Shown: positions 27,028-36,166, numbered from the stretch's first letter. The stretch: DNA of 64,000 nt from CAIQPV01 sp963719855 (GCA_963719855.1 CAVRDK010000002.1:62001-126000); one strand, 5' to 3'. Notes: generated by a model from the letters alone, not told the origin. Translations and numbers: made by a program.

Positions 27028-27651
27028 TCACGGGTTGGGAATTTGCCGATAGTAAGCGTAATCGGCCAATGACAGCAATTCCTTGTCGCCCCGGCTATCG
27101 CCGTATGCGAATAAAGTATAGCCATCGCGTGCGCCCAGCAATGCTTCCAGCTGCCGCGTTTTCTCGATACCGAAGCAGTTTGCCCCGGACAGTTTGCCGG
27201 TGATGCGCCCGTCTTCTCGTGTTTCCAGACGGGTGGCGATCACCTCATCGAAGCCCGCCCTTTGTGCCCAAGGCCGCACATAAAGTTCCAGCGAAGCGCT
27301 GATCACCACGCAGCGGTGCCCCTGCTGCTTGTGCCAGGCTAGGCGTTGCATGGCATCATGGCGGAGAAGGCGCGGCAGCACATACGCCGCAAACCGCTCG
27401 GCTTCCTGTTGCAATTCTTCTAGGCGCATCCCGGCGATGCAGCGGACGAGCACCCGTTCTTTCGCAACACTGTTATCGATCAGGCCGAGAGCATAAGCGG
27501 CCAAGGTCGGGGACAACACGAGCGCATGGCGCGCAACTGCCGCCGCACCAAGTTTATGCAACAGGAACGGTAGCAGGGTATCGCGCCGTGTCAGAGTGCC
27601 GTCGAAATCGAAAGCAGCAACAACAGGTTTATCCGCCTGCGCTATGCTCAC
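27028..27651 (-). CDS. HAD-IB family phosphatase
   Basis: 207 residues. FDFDGTLTRRDTLLPFL carries the nucleophile Asp and the second catalytic Asp; VVISASLELYVRPWA is motif II (Ser); YGDSRGDKELLSLADYAYY contains motif IV. HAD-IB enzymes of this type sit in D-arabinofuranose gene clusters and are proposed to remove the 5-phosphate from polyprenyl-phospho-5-phosphoribose. GTG 27651 is chosen as start because it overlaps the stop of the DprE2-like gene (GTGA) and gives the family length; the longer frame to 28026 only runs antisense-like through that gene. Confidence 0.85.
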   Translation of the reverse strand: MSIAQADKPVVAAFDFDGTLTRRDTLLPFLLHKLGAAAVARHALVLSPTLAAYALGLIDNSVAKERVLVRCIAGMRLEELQQEAERFAAYVLPRLLRHDAMQRLAWHKQQGHRCVVISASLELYVRPWAQRAGFDEVIATRLETREDGRITGKLSGANCFGIEKTRQLEALLGARDGYTLFAYGDSRGDKELLSLADYAYYRQIPNP

Positions 27652-28385
27652 AATTTCATCCGCTTGAAAATGGATTCCGGGATGTGTTTGATGATGAACA
27701 TGATGTAGCGCCAAAACCAGGGTAAATAAACCACGTCCGCCGACTTGCCCAATGTAGCGACAATGCGCTCGCCAATATTTTGCGGGGACGCCACCAAAAA
27801 CATGCCGGGGAGGCCGTAGGTCATGGCGGTATCCACAAATCCCGGCTTGATGGTGATAACGCGCACGCCGCTGGCATACAGGCGGTTGCGCAACCCTTGC
27901 AGATACAAACTCAACGCGCCTTTCGCGGCGCCATATACATAATTGCTCTGTCTGCCGCGATCCCCCGCCACCGAAGCAATGCCGATGATGAAGCCGCGTT
28001 GCAACGCCTCGAAATAATTGGCGCAATAACTCAGGATGGAAGCCGCGCCGGTAAAATTGGCTGCGATGACTTTTGCGCCCACCTTGAAATCGCGCGCCGC
28101 TTGTTGATCGCCGAGGTAGCCAAAGGCCAGTACCACGCCGGAGAGATTCGGCATTTCTTCGAGCACGGATTGCAGAAATGCTTCGTGGGTTTCCATCGCT
28201 TCCGCGTCAAACAACCCGTAGCGCACCTCAACACCATAGCGCAGCCGCACATCCGTGGCGAAACGCTGCAATTCATCCATGTCGCGCGAGGCCAAGTATA
28301 AGGCATCGCCACGCACGGCAAAGGCGACGGCAGTAGCGCGCGCAATGGCGGAAGTCGCCCCGAGTATCAGCACGGCTTCACTCAT
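27648..28385 (-). CDS. DprE2-like short-chain dehydrogenase/reductase
   Basis: Expected to reduce the 2'-keto intermediate made by the DprE1-like oxidase, giving polyprenyl-phospho-arabinose. 245 residues: NAD(P)-binding glycine motif LILGATSAIARATAVAFA, active-site YGAAKGALSLYL (Tyr/Lys), and IKPGFVDTAMT. Length and order match mycobacterial Rv3791. Start at ATG 28385, overlapping the DprE1-like stop by 4 nt. A catalytic Ser lies in IASVAGDRGR. Other SDR roles are possible, but the neighbour pair makes this one the most likely. Confidence 0.9.
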   Translation of the reverse strand: MSEAVLILGATSAIARATAVAFAVRGDALYLASRDMDELQRFATDVRLRYGVEVRYGLFDAEAMETHEAFLQSVLEEMPNLSGVVLAFGYLGDQQAARDFKVGAKVIAANFTGAASILSYCANYFEALQRGFIIGIASVAGDRGRQSNYVYGAAKGALSLYLQGLRNRLYASGVRVITIKPGFVDTAMTYGLPGMFLVASPQNIGERIVATLGKSADVVYLPWFWRYIMFIIKHIPESIFKRMKL

Positions 28386-29746
28386 GGCGCACTCACGTCT
28401 AATCCTATTTGGCCTATATTTAGACGGCGCGACAGACTGGAACTGAATATGTTTTGCGGATCGACTGCATGCTTGATCTTGAGCCATTCGTCATAACGCG
28501 GATACATGGCGCGGAAGGAGTCCGCAGAAAGCCGCGCATCCTTGGCGAGATACACGCGCCCCCCGTGTTGCAAAACGATTTTGTCCAGCTTATCCAGCAG
28601 CGTAAACAAGCCAGTGTCGCGGATTGGCAAGTCCAGCGCCAAGGTATAACCCGCCATGGGAAAGGACAGCAGCCCCTTGCCCTGCACGCCAAAACGCTTC
28701 AGCACCGCGAGGAAGGAAGGACGTCCACTGTCCAAAAGTTCTTCCAGCAATTTCCGAATACCGTCGTATGCAGTCGGCTCTGGAATAACGCACTGGTATT
28801 GCACAAAGCCGCGCTTGCCATACAAACGATTCCAGTCGCTAATTGCATCCAGAGGATAAAAGAAAGAGTCGTGACTACTGACGAACGGCTGCTGCTTCCC
28901 GCCCTCACGCCTGTAATACAGCGCATTGAAAGCGGCTATGCTCAGCGGGTTCAGCGCAAAATTGGGGAAATTAAAGGGGATGGAACGGCCGCGCTCAATC
29001 TGGGCAGGACTCCTGAAATCGACCGGCAATTCTTCCGCTGAAGCATGATGTCCGCACATGACAATACCACGGCCCAAATGCCGCCCGCTTGCCATGCTGT
29101 CAATCCAGGCAACGGTATAGCGATCATCGCTGTCCGGTCTTTGCAGTAGCTGAAAGATCTGTTCGAGGCTTTCAGCGCGGTAATACCGCACCATCATATA
29201 AGGGGTGGGTATCGGGATAAGTTTGAGCGTCACTTCGCCGATGATGCCGGTCAGCCCCATGCCGCCGACGGTTGCCCAGAACAGTTCCGAATTTTCGGAA
29301 GCAGAGCATGTCACATGGCTACCATCGTCCTGGACGAGTTTGATGGAGACGACATGGTCGCCGAAGGAACCGTCATGGTGATGGTTTTTGCCATGCACAT
29401 CCGCCGCCACGCAACCGCCCAGCGAAACAAATTTTGTCCCCGGCGTGACTGACAGAAACCAGTCCTTTGGAACAATCACCGCCAGAATATCCGTCAGCGT
29501 CGCCCCGGCTTCGGCGCGCAAAATACCATTCTCCACATCGAAGTCCAGCAGGCGGTTAACGCGTTCTGTCAGCAGCACCCGCCCGTTTTCATTCAGCGCG
29601 GCATCGCCGTAGCTGCGTCCCTGACCGCGTGCAATCAGGCTGCGCGCATCGGAGCGTAGATCGGCGTAGCGTTCCGGGCGCTCCAGTTCACAGGTTTGCA
29701 CCGGGTAGTGCCCCCAGCCGGAGAGTTGAGTGATTAGCGTAGCCAT
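28382..29746 (-). CDS. DprE1-like FAD-dependent decaprenylphosphoryl-ribose 2'-oxidase
   Basis: Flavin enzyme oxidising C2' of the lipid-linked ribose, first half of the epimerisation to arabinose. 454 residues (mycobacterial DprE1 is 461). N-terminal FAD domain: ARGQGRSYGDAALNENGRVL, then GGCVAADVHGKNHHHDGSFG, corresponding to the DprE1 GKNHH...GSFG region. C-terminal domain ends AKDARLSADSFRAMYPRYDE and VDPQNIFSSSLSRRL. At the position of Cys387, the residue attacked by benzothiazinones, the sequence is GYTLALDLPI, with Ala370. It directly abuts the ArnT/PMT-type gene upstream. Confidence 0.93.
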   Translation of the reverse strand: MATLITQLSGWGHYPVQTCELERPERYADLRSDARSLIARGQGRSYGDAALNENGRVLLTERVNRLLDFDVENGILRAEAGATLTDILAVIVPKDWFLSVTPGTKFVSLGGCVAADVHGKNHHHDGSFGDHVVSIKLVQDDGSHVTCSASENSELFWATVGGMGLTGIIGEVTLKLIPIPTPYMMVRYYRAESLEQIFQLLQRPDSDDRYTVAWIDSMASGRHLGRGIVMCGHHASAEELPVDFRSPAQIERGRSIPFNFPNFALNPLSIAAFNALYYRREGGKQQPFVSSHDSFFYPLDAISDWNRLYGKRGFVQYQCVIPEPTAYDGIRKLLEELLDSGRPSFLAVLKRFGVQGKGLLSFPMAGYTLALDLPIRDTGLFTLLDKLDKIVLQHGGRVYLAKDARLSADSFRAMYPRYDEWLKIKHAVDPQNIFSSSLSRRLNIGQIGLDVSAP

Positions 29747-31249
29747 TTAACTCCCCTCCTCCGGAAAATATTTTTCGCAAAAATAACAGGGCGTATGAGG
29801 GAGAAACGCCGGAATGTTGTAATACTTGTCCTTAATCGGTTTCAGCACGAGCTTTTTGTAGTTGTCGTAATCGAAACTGTAACCTGACACGAAATAAAAA
29901 GTGACACCGCGCAAGTCGAACTGCCGTACCTCCACCCGCCGGAAATAAGGTGCGTATTGCGCCAAGTCGGGCAGGGATTTTTTCACGATCAGCATGTTGC
30001 GCCCGTTGAACTGGCGAAAATCGGTGACGATATCGTCTTGGCGCGCGTAATGCGAGCCTTCGCCGAACACGGCAAAGTGCTTGCCATAGTGGTAGGAAAT
30101 GATGGCTGCCGAAGTGTAGCCGTTCGAGGTCAGTACGAATCCTTGCTGCTCATAGGGACGCACTTTCTCCACAATCTCAATATTTCTGAACATGAACACA
30201 ATGTCGCCATACAAATTATACTGTTTCCATGTTTCCATCGGCAGGGCGGCAATAACAGAAATGGCGGCGAGATGCGCAGCACCGAACCACGCCATGAATA
30301 TGATGGACTTCAGCAATTCCTCGCGCGACAGGAACAGGTACAACAGCAAATACAGGAAAGGATAAAACGCCAACACCCAGTGCAGGCCGATGACTTTCTT
30401 CAACGACAGCAGTGCGAAGGCCGCCATCGGCAGCAGGAACAACCATGCGAATAATCTGAAGTGGTCGCGCTTGATTTTCTGCGCGAACCCCGCACGGTGC
30501 TTGAATAGATAGTAAATGATCGGCGGAGTCATCAAATAAGCCTGTGTACCAAGGAAAATGGCGACCTTGCCCAGCGTGAGTTCCTCTCCCTCGTTGCGGT
30601 TGTATAGGTTGAACAGGATGTTGTCCCAGCAGTGGGTGTAGTTCCAGTAGAGATTGAGCAACGCGAACGGCAACACCGCCAGAAACAACAGGATGAAACC
30701 TGCGGTTTTTTGCTTACTTCTGCTGGAGAAAATGAAATAAGCCAGATAGCCCAGCCCCAGCAGCACAGCAAAATATTTAGACAAGAACGCCATGCCAAAC
30801 AAGGCGCCGGACAGACCATACCAGACCATGCTATTTCTTTGCAGCGCCTTGAATAATGCAGCTGCGGACAGGAATACGAACAGGATAAGCGGCGTATCCG
30901 TGGTGACCAGCACATTCAAAATATTGAGTGGCGAAATCAGGTACAGGATCGCAACCAGCGCGGCCTTGGCTTCATCATAAGGCTTGAGCAACTGGTAGAT
31001 ACCGATGCCGATCAGCGTGGAAAGCAATATCGCGGGCAGGCGCAGTACCACTTCCGAACTGCCGAGGTAAAGCAGCAACTGGAGCAGCCAGCCCACCATA
31101 GGCGGGTGGTCGTAGTAACCGAAATCGGGGTGCTGCGCCCATACGATAAAATAGGCCTCGTCGCCCGACATGGGAATGATCCAGGCGAGGAAAAACTTGA
31201 TTGCCAGCGTGACCAGCAATACAAAGTTGAATGATGGCTTCAGATTCAT
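29747..31249 (-). CDS. ArnT/PMT-type (GT39-like) glycosyltransferase, candidate arabinofuranosyltransferase
   Basis: 500-residue GT-C fold membrane enzyme using a polyprenyl-phosphate sugar on the periplasmic side. The N-terminal loop has the catalytic-type acidic motif SGDEAYFIVWAQ and FGYYDHPPMVGWLLQ; about ten helices follow, then a C-terminal periplasmic domain (residues 370-500). Being first of the cassette and adjacent to dprE1/dprE2 homologues, it probably uses the lipid-linked arabinofuranose; the acceptor (LPS, pilin or other glycan) is unknown. Hexose or aminoarabinose donors remain possible. Confidence 0.85.
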   Translation of the reverse strand: MNLKPSFNFVLLVTLAIKFFLAWIIPMSGDEAYFIVWAQHPDFGYYDHPPMVGWLLQLLLYLGSSEVVLRLPAILLSTLIGIGIYQLLKPYDEAKAALVAILYLISPLNILNVLVTTDTPLILFVFLSAAALFKALQRNSMVWYGLSGALFGMAFLSKYFAVLLGLGYLAYFIFSSRSKQKTAGFILLFLAVLPFALLNLYWNYTHCWDNILFNLYNRNEGEELTLGKVAIFLGTQAYLMTPPIIYYLFKHRAGFAQKIKRDHFRLFAWLFLLPMAAFALLSLKKVIGLHWVLAFYPFLYLLLYLFLSREELLKSIIFMAWFGAAHLAAISVIAALPMETWKQYNLYGDIVFMFRNIEIVEKVRPYEQQGFVLTSNGYTSAAIISYHYGKHFAVFGEGSHYARQDDIVTDFRQFNGRNMLIVKKSLPDLAQYAPYFRRVEVRQFDLRGVTFYFVSGYSFDYDNYKKLVLKPIKDKYYNIPAFLPHTPCYFCEKYFPEEGS

Positions 31250-31337
31250 TCTTTTCAGCGCACAAGCACCTGCGCCGCGCCCGCCCTCAACACAGCCGCA
31301 TCGTCGCAGCGCGAAAGCCCGGTGATACGCGCGCTCA

Positions 31338-32294
31338 TCAGCGCAAGCTCACTCCGTTCGATTGTGAGGAAAAACCCGGCAAAGCGCTGACCACGCCCGC
31401 GCCAAACTTCTTGGCGAGACGGTCAGCTATGCCCTCGTGAGCAGTAAAATCCACAATATCCTCTGCCTTGATCACGTCGCGCGCGACGCTTTCCACACTG
31501 CCAATCTCATCGGCCAAGCCCATCTCAATGCTCTTTTGCCCGGTCCAGAACAAACCGCTAAAGGTGTCCGGCGTTTCCTTCAGGCGATTGCCACGGCCCT
31601 GCTTCACTACGGCTATGAACTGCTGGTGAATTTCGGCAAGCATGGACATGGCTAATTCCTTTTGCTTTGGTGCCATCGGCGAGAACGGATCGAGGAAGCC
31701 CTTATTCTCGCCAGCTGTCAGCAAACGTCGCTCTACGCCCAGCTTTTCCATTGTTCCGGTGAATCCGAAGCCATCCATCAACACTCCGATCGAACCGACG
31801 ATACTGGCTTTGCTCACGAAAATCTTGTCCGCCGCCGCTGCCACGTAATAGCCGCCGGAAGCGCAGATATCTTCCACCACCACATACAGCGGGATGTTGG
31901 GGTACTTGGTACGCAGACGGCGGATTTCATCGTTGATATATCCCGACTGCACCGGACTGCCGCCGGGACTATTGATGCGCAAGATCACCCCTTGCGTATG
32001 CTTATCCTTGAACGCCTCCTGCAAGCCGTCAATCACGTTGTCAGCGCTGGCTGCACTGTCCGACGAGATCACGCCCTTCAACTCCACCAGCGCGGTGTGC
32101 TTGCCGCTCAGAGCCTTTTCCGCCTTGCTTGCCCCCATCCAGCCCATAAACAAAGCCAGCACAATGAACAAATAAGCGAACGTCAGCGCCTTGAAAAAAA
32201 TACCCCAGTGCCGCGCTCGGCGCTGCTCCTGAATGGCCGACATGGCGAGCTTCTCCAGCACGCCGCGTTCCCAGTTGTTATTTTGATCAGACAT
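31338..32294 (-). CDS. sppA: Signal peptide peptidase SppA (short form)
   Basis: Membrane-anchored Ser/Lys protease that clears cleaved signal peptides. 318 residues: one N-terminal helix (about 33-52), then the ClpP-like domain with INSPGGSPVQSGYINDEI (substrate binding), VVEDICASGGYYVAAAAD with the nucleophile Ser, and SIVGSIGVLMDGFGFTG. It is the short single-domain type. Order gph-like/sppA is usual in betaproteobacteria. A run of the arabinofuranose cassette follows 88 nt downstream on the same strand. Confidence 0.95.
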   Translation of the reverse strand: MSDQNNNWERGVLEKLAMSAIQEQRRARHWGIFFKALTFAYLFIVLALFMGWMGASKAEKALSGKHTALVELKGVISSDSAASADNVIDGLQEAFKDKHTQGVILRINSPGGSPVQSGYINDEIRRLRTKYPNIPLYVVVEDICASGGYYVAAAADKIFVSKASIVGSIGVLMDGFGFTGTMEKLGVERRLLTAGENKGFLDPFSPMAPKQKELAMSMLAEIHQQFIAVVKQGRGNRLKETPDTFSGLFWTGQKSIEMGLADEIGSVESVARDVIKAEDIVDFTAHEGIADRLAKKFGAGVVSALPGFSSQSNGVSLR

Positions 32295-32313
32295 AAAAAC
32301 TCCTTAAACAAAC

Positions 32314-32368
32314 CTGTCATTCTGAACGCAGTGATGAATCTTCAAGATTTCTCACTGCATTCGACATG
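32314..32368. repeat. TGTCATTCTGAACGCAGTG repeat copy
   Basis: TGTCATTCTGAACGCAGTGA and the inverted GCATTCGACATGATAAA partner flank AATCTTCAAGATT. It matches the widespread TTCTGA-CGCAGTGA-GAATCT intergenic element between the gph-like and sppA genes. Confidence 0.55.
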
Positions 32369-32394
32369 ATAAAAAAATCGAGTTGTACAGTATA

Positions 32395-33051
32395 TCAGGC
32401 GTATTCCTTGAACCACTCCCGCAACCCCGCAAAATCATCCAACAGCGCCAACGGCTGCAACGCTCGCAATTGCTCAACAGGATGCGCGCCGTGCGTCACG
32501 CCCAGCGCATCCACCCCGGCGTTGATCGCCATCTGCAAATCGTGCGTGGTATCGCCCACCATCAGCACGCGCGCAGGCTCCAAGCCCAGCTCGTCCATGA
32601 TCTCCAGCAGCATCGCCGGGTGCGGCTTGGAAAAAGTCTGATCAGCCGTGCGCGTGGCGTGGAAATATCTGCCCAGTCCGCTTGATTGCAACGCACGATT
32701 CAAACCATTGCGATTTTTTCCGGTCGCCACAGCCAGCCAGTAGCCTGCTTCATGCAATTCGACTATGGTTTCACGCGCATCGGCAAACAGCAAAATCGTT
32801 TCGTCCTGCGCAAGAAAGTGATGCCGGTAACGCGCCACCAGCGGCTCGTACATGGACTCCGACGCATCCGGCACGGCATGGCGCAAAGCCTGCACCAGCC
32901 CCATGCCGATCACATGGCGCGCCGCTTCATCGCTAGGCACGGACAAATCCAGATCGCGGCACGCGGCCTGGATCGAATTTGCGATCACCGCAGTCGAGTC
33001 CATCACCGTGCCATCCCAGTCAAACACTATCAAATCGTAACGCTTCGCCAT
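32395..33051 (-). CDS. HAD hydrolase, phosphoglycolate-phosphatase-like
   Basis: 218-residue HAD-IA phosphatase: YDLIVFDWDGTVMDSTAVIA holds both catalytic Asp, VATGKNRNGLNRALQ is motif II/III, and ARVLMVGDTTHDLQMAINAG is motif IV. A helical cap (about 20-85) is inserted after motif I. Start placed at ATG 33051 instead of the far upstream 33123, because the added residues are unlike the family. Proteins in this position (between rluC and sppA in many betaproteobacteria) are annotated as Gph-like with unproven substrate. Confidence 0.9.
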   Translation of the reverse strand: MAKRYDLIVFDWDGTVMDSTAVIANSIQAACRDLDLSVPSDEAARHVIGMGLVQALRHAVPDASESMYEPLVARYRHHFLAQDETILLFADARETIVELHEAGYWLAVATGKNRNGLNRALQSSGLGRYFHATRTADQTFSKPHPAMLLEIMDELGLEPARVLMVGDTTHDLQMAINAGVDALGVTHGAHPVEQLRALQPLALLDDFAGLREWFKEYA

Positions 33052-33141
33052 GTTGCCCAGCCAAAATAATGAGGCGCGGAGTTTACCATTTTTGCATGTA
33101 CGCATTGCCAATAAGCGCGCCAACGCCTAGCATGGCGCGCC

Positions 33142-34296
33142 ATGAATACTACGACTCTCTCAAACTGGCTGCTGTATTGCCGCCCTGGCTTCGAGCGCGA
33201 TTGTGTGCAGGAAACCCAAGCCAAACAGATCGAAGCCGTTTCCGACAGCGGCTTTGTCGTGCTGCAAGGCAAGCCTCGCTTGGCTTACGCACAACTCACC
33301 TTTGCGCGCCAACTCATCCGATTGCACGGCGAAGTACACGAATTGCCTGAACGCGACCGCCTCACGCCGCTGCTGGCTGCCCTGCCCGCCGAGCCACCAC
33401 AGTTCGGCGCACTGTGGCTGGAAACACCGGACACCAACGAAGGCAAGACGCTATCCGGCTTCACCCGGCGCTTCCAGCCGCTGCTGGAAGAAAAATTACG
33501 CGAACAAGGGCGGCTAGCAAATAATTCCGTTCGCCCTGACCCTTCGACCCAGTTCGTCCTGAGCTTGTCGAAGGAAGGAACGGCGCTCAGGACTAAAGGC
33601 CATGTCGAAAGGCTGGCGGATGCCGAGGCTTCGACTAGCTCAGCCCAAACGGAACATTTGCCGCGCCTGCACATCTTCTTCCCCGACAAGAACCGCGCCT
33701 TCATCGGCACCAGTGATCCGCAAAACAGCGCCGCCGCGCACATGGGCATCCAGCGCCTGAAAATGCCGCACGATGCGCCCAGCCGTTCCTACCTCAAACT
33801 GGCCGAAGCATTTGAAGTGTTTCTCAGCAAGGAAGAACAAAAAAATTGGCTCAAGCCCGGCCTGCATGCGGTAGATCTGGGTGCTGCACCCGGCGGCTGG
33901 ACTTGGCAACTGGTGCAGCGCGGATTGAAAGTCATCGCCATAGACAATGGTCCGCTGAAAGACGTGGCGGCGGAGCACCCTCTCATCAAACACCTGCGCC
34001 AGGACGGCTTCCGCTACCGCCCGAAGCAACCGGTAGATTGGCTGGTATGCGACATGGTGGAACAACCCGCGAAGGTTGCAACACTGATGGCTGACTGGGT
34101 CGCATCAGGCGCAACCACTCGCGCCATTTTCAACCTCAAGTTGCCGATGAAGAAACGCGCTGAAGCTCTGGCTAATGCGCTCGACGGCGTGCGTGCTGTG
34201 CTCGATGCAAAAGGCATACGCTATTGCCTGAAAGCAAAACAGCTCTACCACGACCGCGAAGAAGTGACAGTGTTTTTGGCAAGGATAAAGCGGTAG
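33142..34296 (+). CDS. rlmM: 23S rRNA C2498 2'-O-methyltransferase RlmM, with inserted repeat
   Basis: SAM-dependent enzyme that methylates C2498 of 23S rRNA. N-terminal THUMP-like part (WLLYCRPGFERDCVQE, VLQGKPRLAYAQLTFARQLI), then a Rossmann methyltransferase with HAVDLGAAPGGWTWQLVQRG (SAM site), catalytic Lys/Asp region VDWLVCDMVEQPAKVATL, and FNLKLPMKKRAEAL near the end. 384 residues, about 20-30 longer than usual. The excess is residues about 129-171, encoded by a palindromic DNA repeat (see separate entry). The frame stays open across it. Confidence 0.95.
   Translation: MNTTTLSNWLLYCRPGFERDCVQETQAKQIEAVSDSGFVVLQGKPRLAYAQLTFARQLIRLHGEVHELPERDRLTPLLAALPAEPPQFGALWLETPDTNEGKTLSGFTRRFQPLLEEKLREQGRLANNSVRPDPSTQFVLSLSKEGTALRTKGHVERLADAEASTSSAQTEHLPRLHIFFPDKNRAFIGTSDPQNSAAAHMGIQRLKMPHDAPSRSYLKLAEAFEVFLSKEEQKNWLKPGLHAVDLGAAPGGWTWQLVQRGLKVIAIDNGPLKDVAAEHPLIKHLRQDGFRYRPKQPVDWLVCDMVEQPAKVATLMADWVASGATTRAIFNLKLPMKKRAEALANALDGVRAVLDAKGIRYCLKAKQLYHDREEVTVFLARIKR
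33527..33652. repeat. Palindromic repeat inserted in-frame in rlmM
   Basis: CCGTTCGCCCTGAC at the left is mirrored by CAGCCCAAACGG at the right; GTCCTGAGCTTGTCGAAGG and CTCAGGACTAAAG, and CATGTCGAAAGG lie inside. This is the CCTGAGCNTGTCGAAGG family also seen at 20289-20391 and 2405-2425. It is read through as residues including VRPDPSTQFVLSLSKEG. Confidence 0.85.
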
Positions 34297-34462
34297 AGGG
34301 CGATGTTCGTATCCATAAAAAGCGTGATTCAAAGTTTAGGGAACCTCTATTGACACGTACCCGTCATTCGCCAGTACTCCCCTCGCCTGAAATTGAATTG
34401 CAGAAATTCAGATTTAAAAATCAGCTAAAATTAACTATTGATCCACCCTTCGAACCAAAGTT

Positions 34463-36107
34463 ATGAATTTTTCAAAGCCTCTTCAATGGATCGCCTTCTT
34501 CACGGTGTCAATCAATGCTGCCGCGATGTTTTCACCCATCATCAATAGCGGCGATGCAATTACCTACGCGACAATCGCGCAACATATTGTTCTGAGCCAT
34601 GACTGGGTCAGCTTGGTACTGGATGGGCATGACTGGTTAGACAAACCTCACCTGCCATTCTGGATCACGGCATTGTTCTTCAAAATCGGTGGGGTCAGTG
34701 CATTTACATACATCTTGCCGGGCTTTATTTTCCACCTTATCGGCGCGTATTACACTTATCGTTTAGCCAAGATGCTTTATAACAAACAGACAGCTAGTCT
34801 GGCTGTATTGATTTATGTATCTATTTTCAATCTGATGGATGCGAGTATCGAAGTCAAAGCAGAAACTTATCTGATCGGTCAAATCATGCCAGCCTGCTAT
34901 TACTGGCTACGCTACGATTCAAAATTCCGCATCAAATATCTGATATTGGGTGCGCTATTTACCGCCATGGCCATCATGACTAAAGGTATTTTTACGCTAT
35001 TCACAATTGCAAGTGGCTTTGTCTGTTTGTGGTTGTACCAAAAGCAATGGTCAAAGCTATTCAGCATCAAGTGGCTAATTGCGCTATCTTTATCTTTGTT
35101 ATTTGTTGCACCGGAACTTGTCGCACTACACTTGCAGTTCAATCAACACACAGCAAGCACAGCGCTTGAACCTCCGATTTCCAGTCTCAAATTCTTTTTT
35201 TGGGATAGTCAATTTGGACGTTTTTTTTAACACGGGCCCAATACAAAACCACAATGGACACCCATTTTATTTTGTCCTTGTGTTTTTGTGGGCTTTTTTA
35301 CCTTGGACTATAGTTTTTTTTACAGCGATGTATGCTCATTTCAGAGCGTTTGATCATGCCATTTCGTCTGAACGCGCAGCTTTTGTTTTCTTGAACTGCA
35401 TGTTTTTTTGCACTTTTTTAATGTTCAGCGCCACCAAGTTCCAGCTCGATTATTACATAGACATCATTCTTCCTTTTGCCGCCATTCTCTGTGCCCGATT
35501 TTTAAATAATTCAGACATCGGTAGACCCCTGTTTATTACGCAGATGGGCCTGATATTCCTTCTAGCATTGTTAGCGATTGGACTGAGTATTTATGTAATG
35601 AATTTCACATTACTGGCAACAATATCAGTGGGTTGTATTGGGTTGTTGTATTACCTTTACACAACAAGAACTGAGTCGTTAAATCTCCGCGTAACTATTT
35701 ACTCTGTTCTCGCAATCGATCTTTTGTACCTATTTCTAACTTTATTGACTGCTTTAGCCTTTACGCAGTACAGCGTACCTCACAATGCTATCAAAATATT
35801 TGGCAAGCAATCTGGTATACCGATTTATGTTTATCAAATGCCCGAAGTGGAAAGAGAGTTAGCTCTGTATAGCGAAGCACCTTGCTATGAGATAGACACT
35901 GCTGAACCCCTGCCCAAAGGAATTTTTTACTTGATTGTCAAACACGATCAGGCACAACAACTTCATCTAAAACCAGCGCAAGTTATGCAACTTGCCAACA
36001 TGGAACTGGTTATTCACAAGACGGGAACTTTCAACAAATTATTGAAACTGGCTAAGGGTACCGGGCCATTGGAAACTATAGATTTTATGCGATACGCGGC
36101 TCAATGA
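34463..36107 (+). pseudogene. ArnT/PMT-type (GT39-like) glycosyltransferase, frameshifted at a T8 tract
   Basis: The first frame (34463-35230) gives MNFSKPLQWIAFF, the acidic loop NSGDAITYATIAQ and DWLDKPHLPFWITALFF, several helices and stops right after WDSQFGRFF. The second frame continues with NTGPIQNHNGHPFYFVLVFL and more helices to 36107. WDSQFGRFF-NTGPIQNHNG is the continuous family sequence, so removing one T from the T8 run at 35221-35228 restores a protein of about 547 residues, the normal ArnT-like length. Base composition is more AT-rich than neighbours. The tract may be a sequencing error, a mutation, or a slippage switch. The sugar and acceptor are unknown. Confidence 0.85.
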
Positions 36108-36166
36108 TTTACTGACCAACAGAAGTTTGCATGTGCCAAAACCGTTATCTGAAAAAGTCTCACAAA

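Noticed and set aside
31255..31338. 27-codon minus frame between sppA and the glycosyltransferase, with a TGATG overlap
   Set aside because: Translation (MSARITGLSRCDDAAVLRAG...) vaguely recalls the start of a TrpF-like protein, but it is too short and too weakly similar to call; it may be a remnant.
34224..34466. 80-codon plus frame between rlmM and the glycosyltransferase
   Set aside because: Starts inside rlmM in another frame and ends in non-coding AT-rich sequence.
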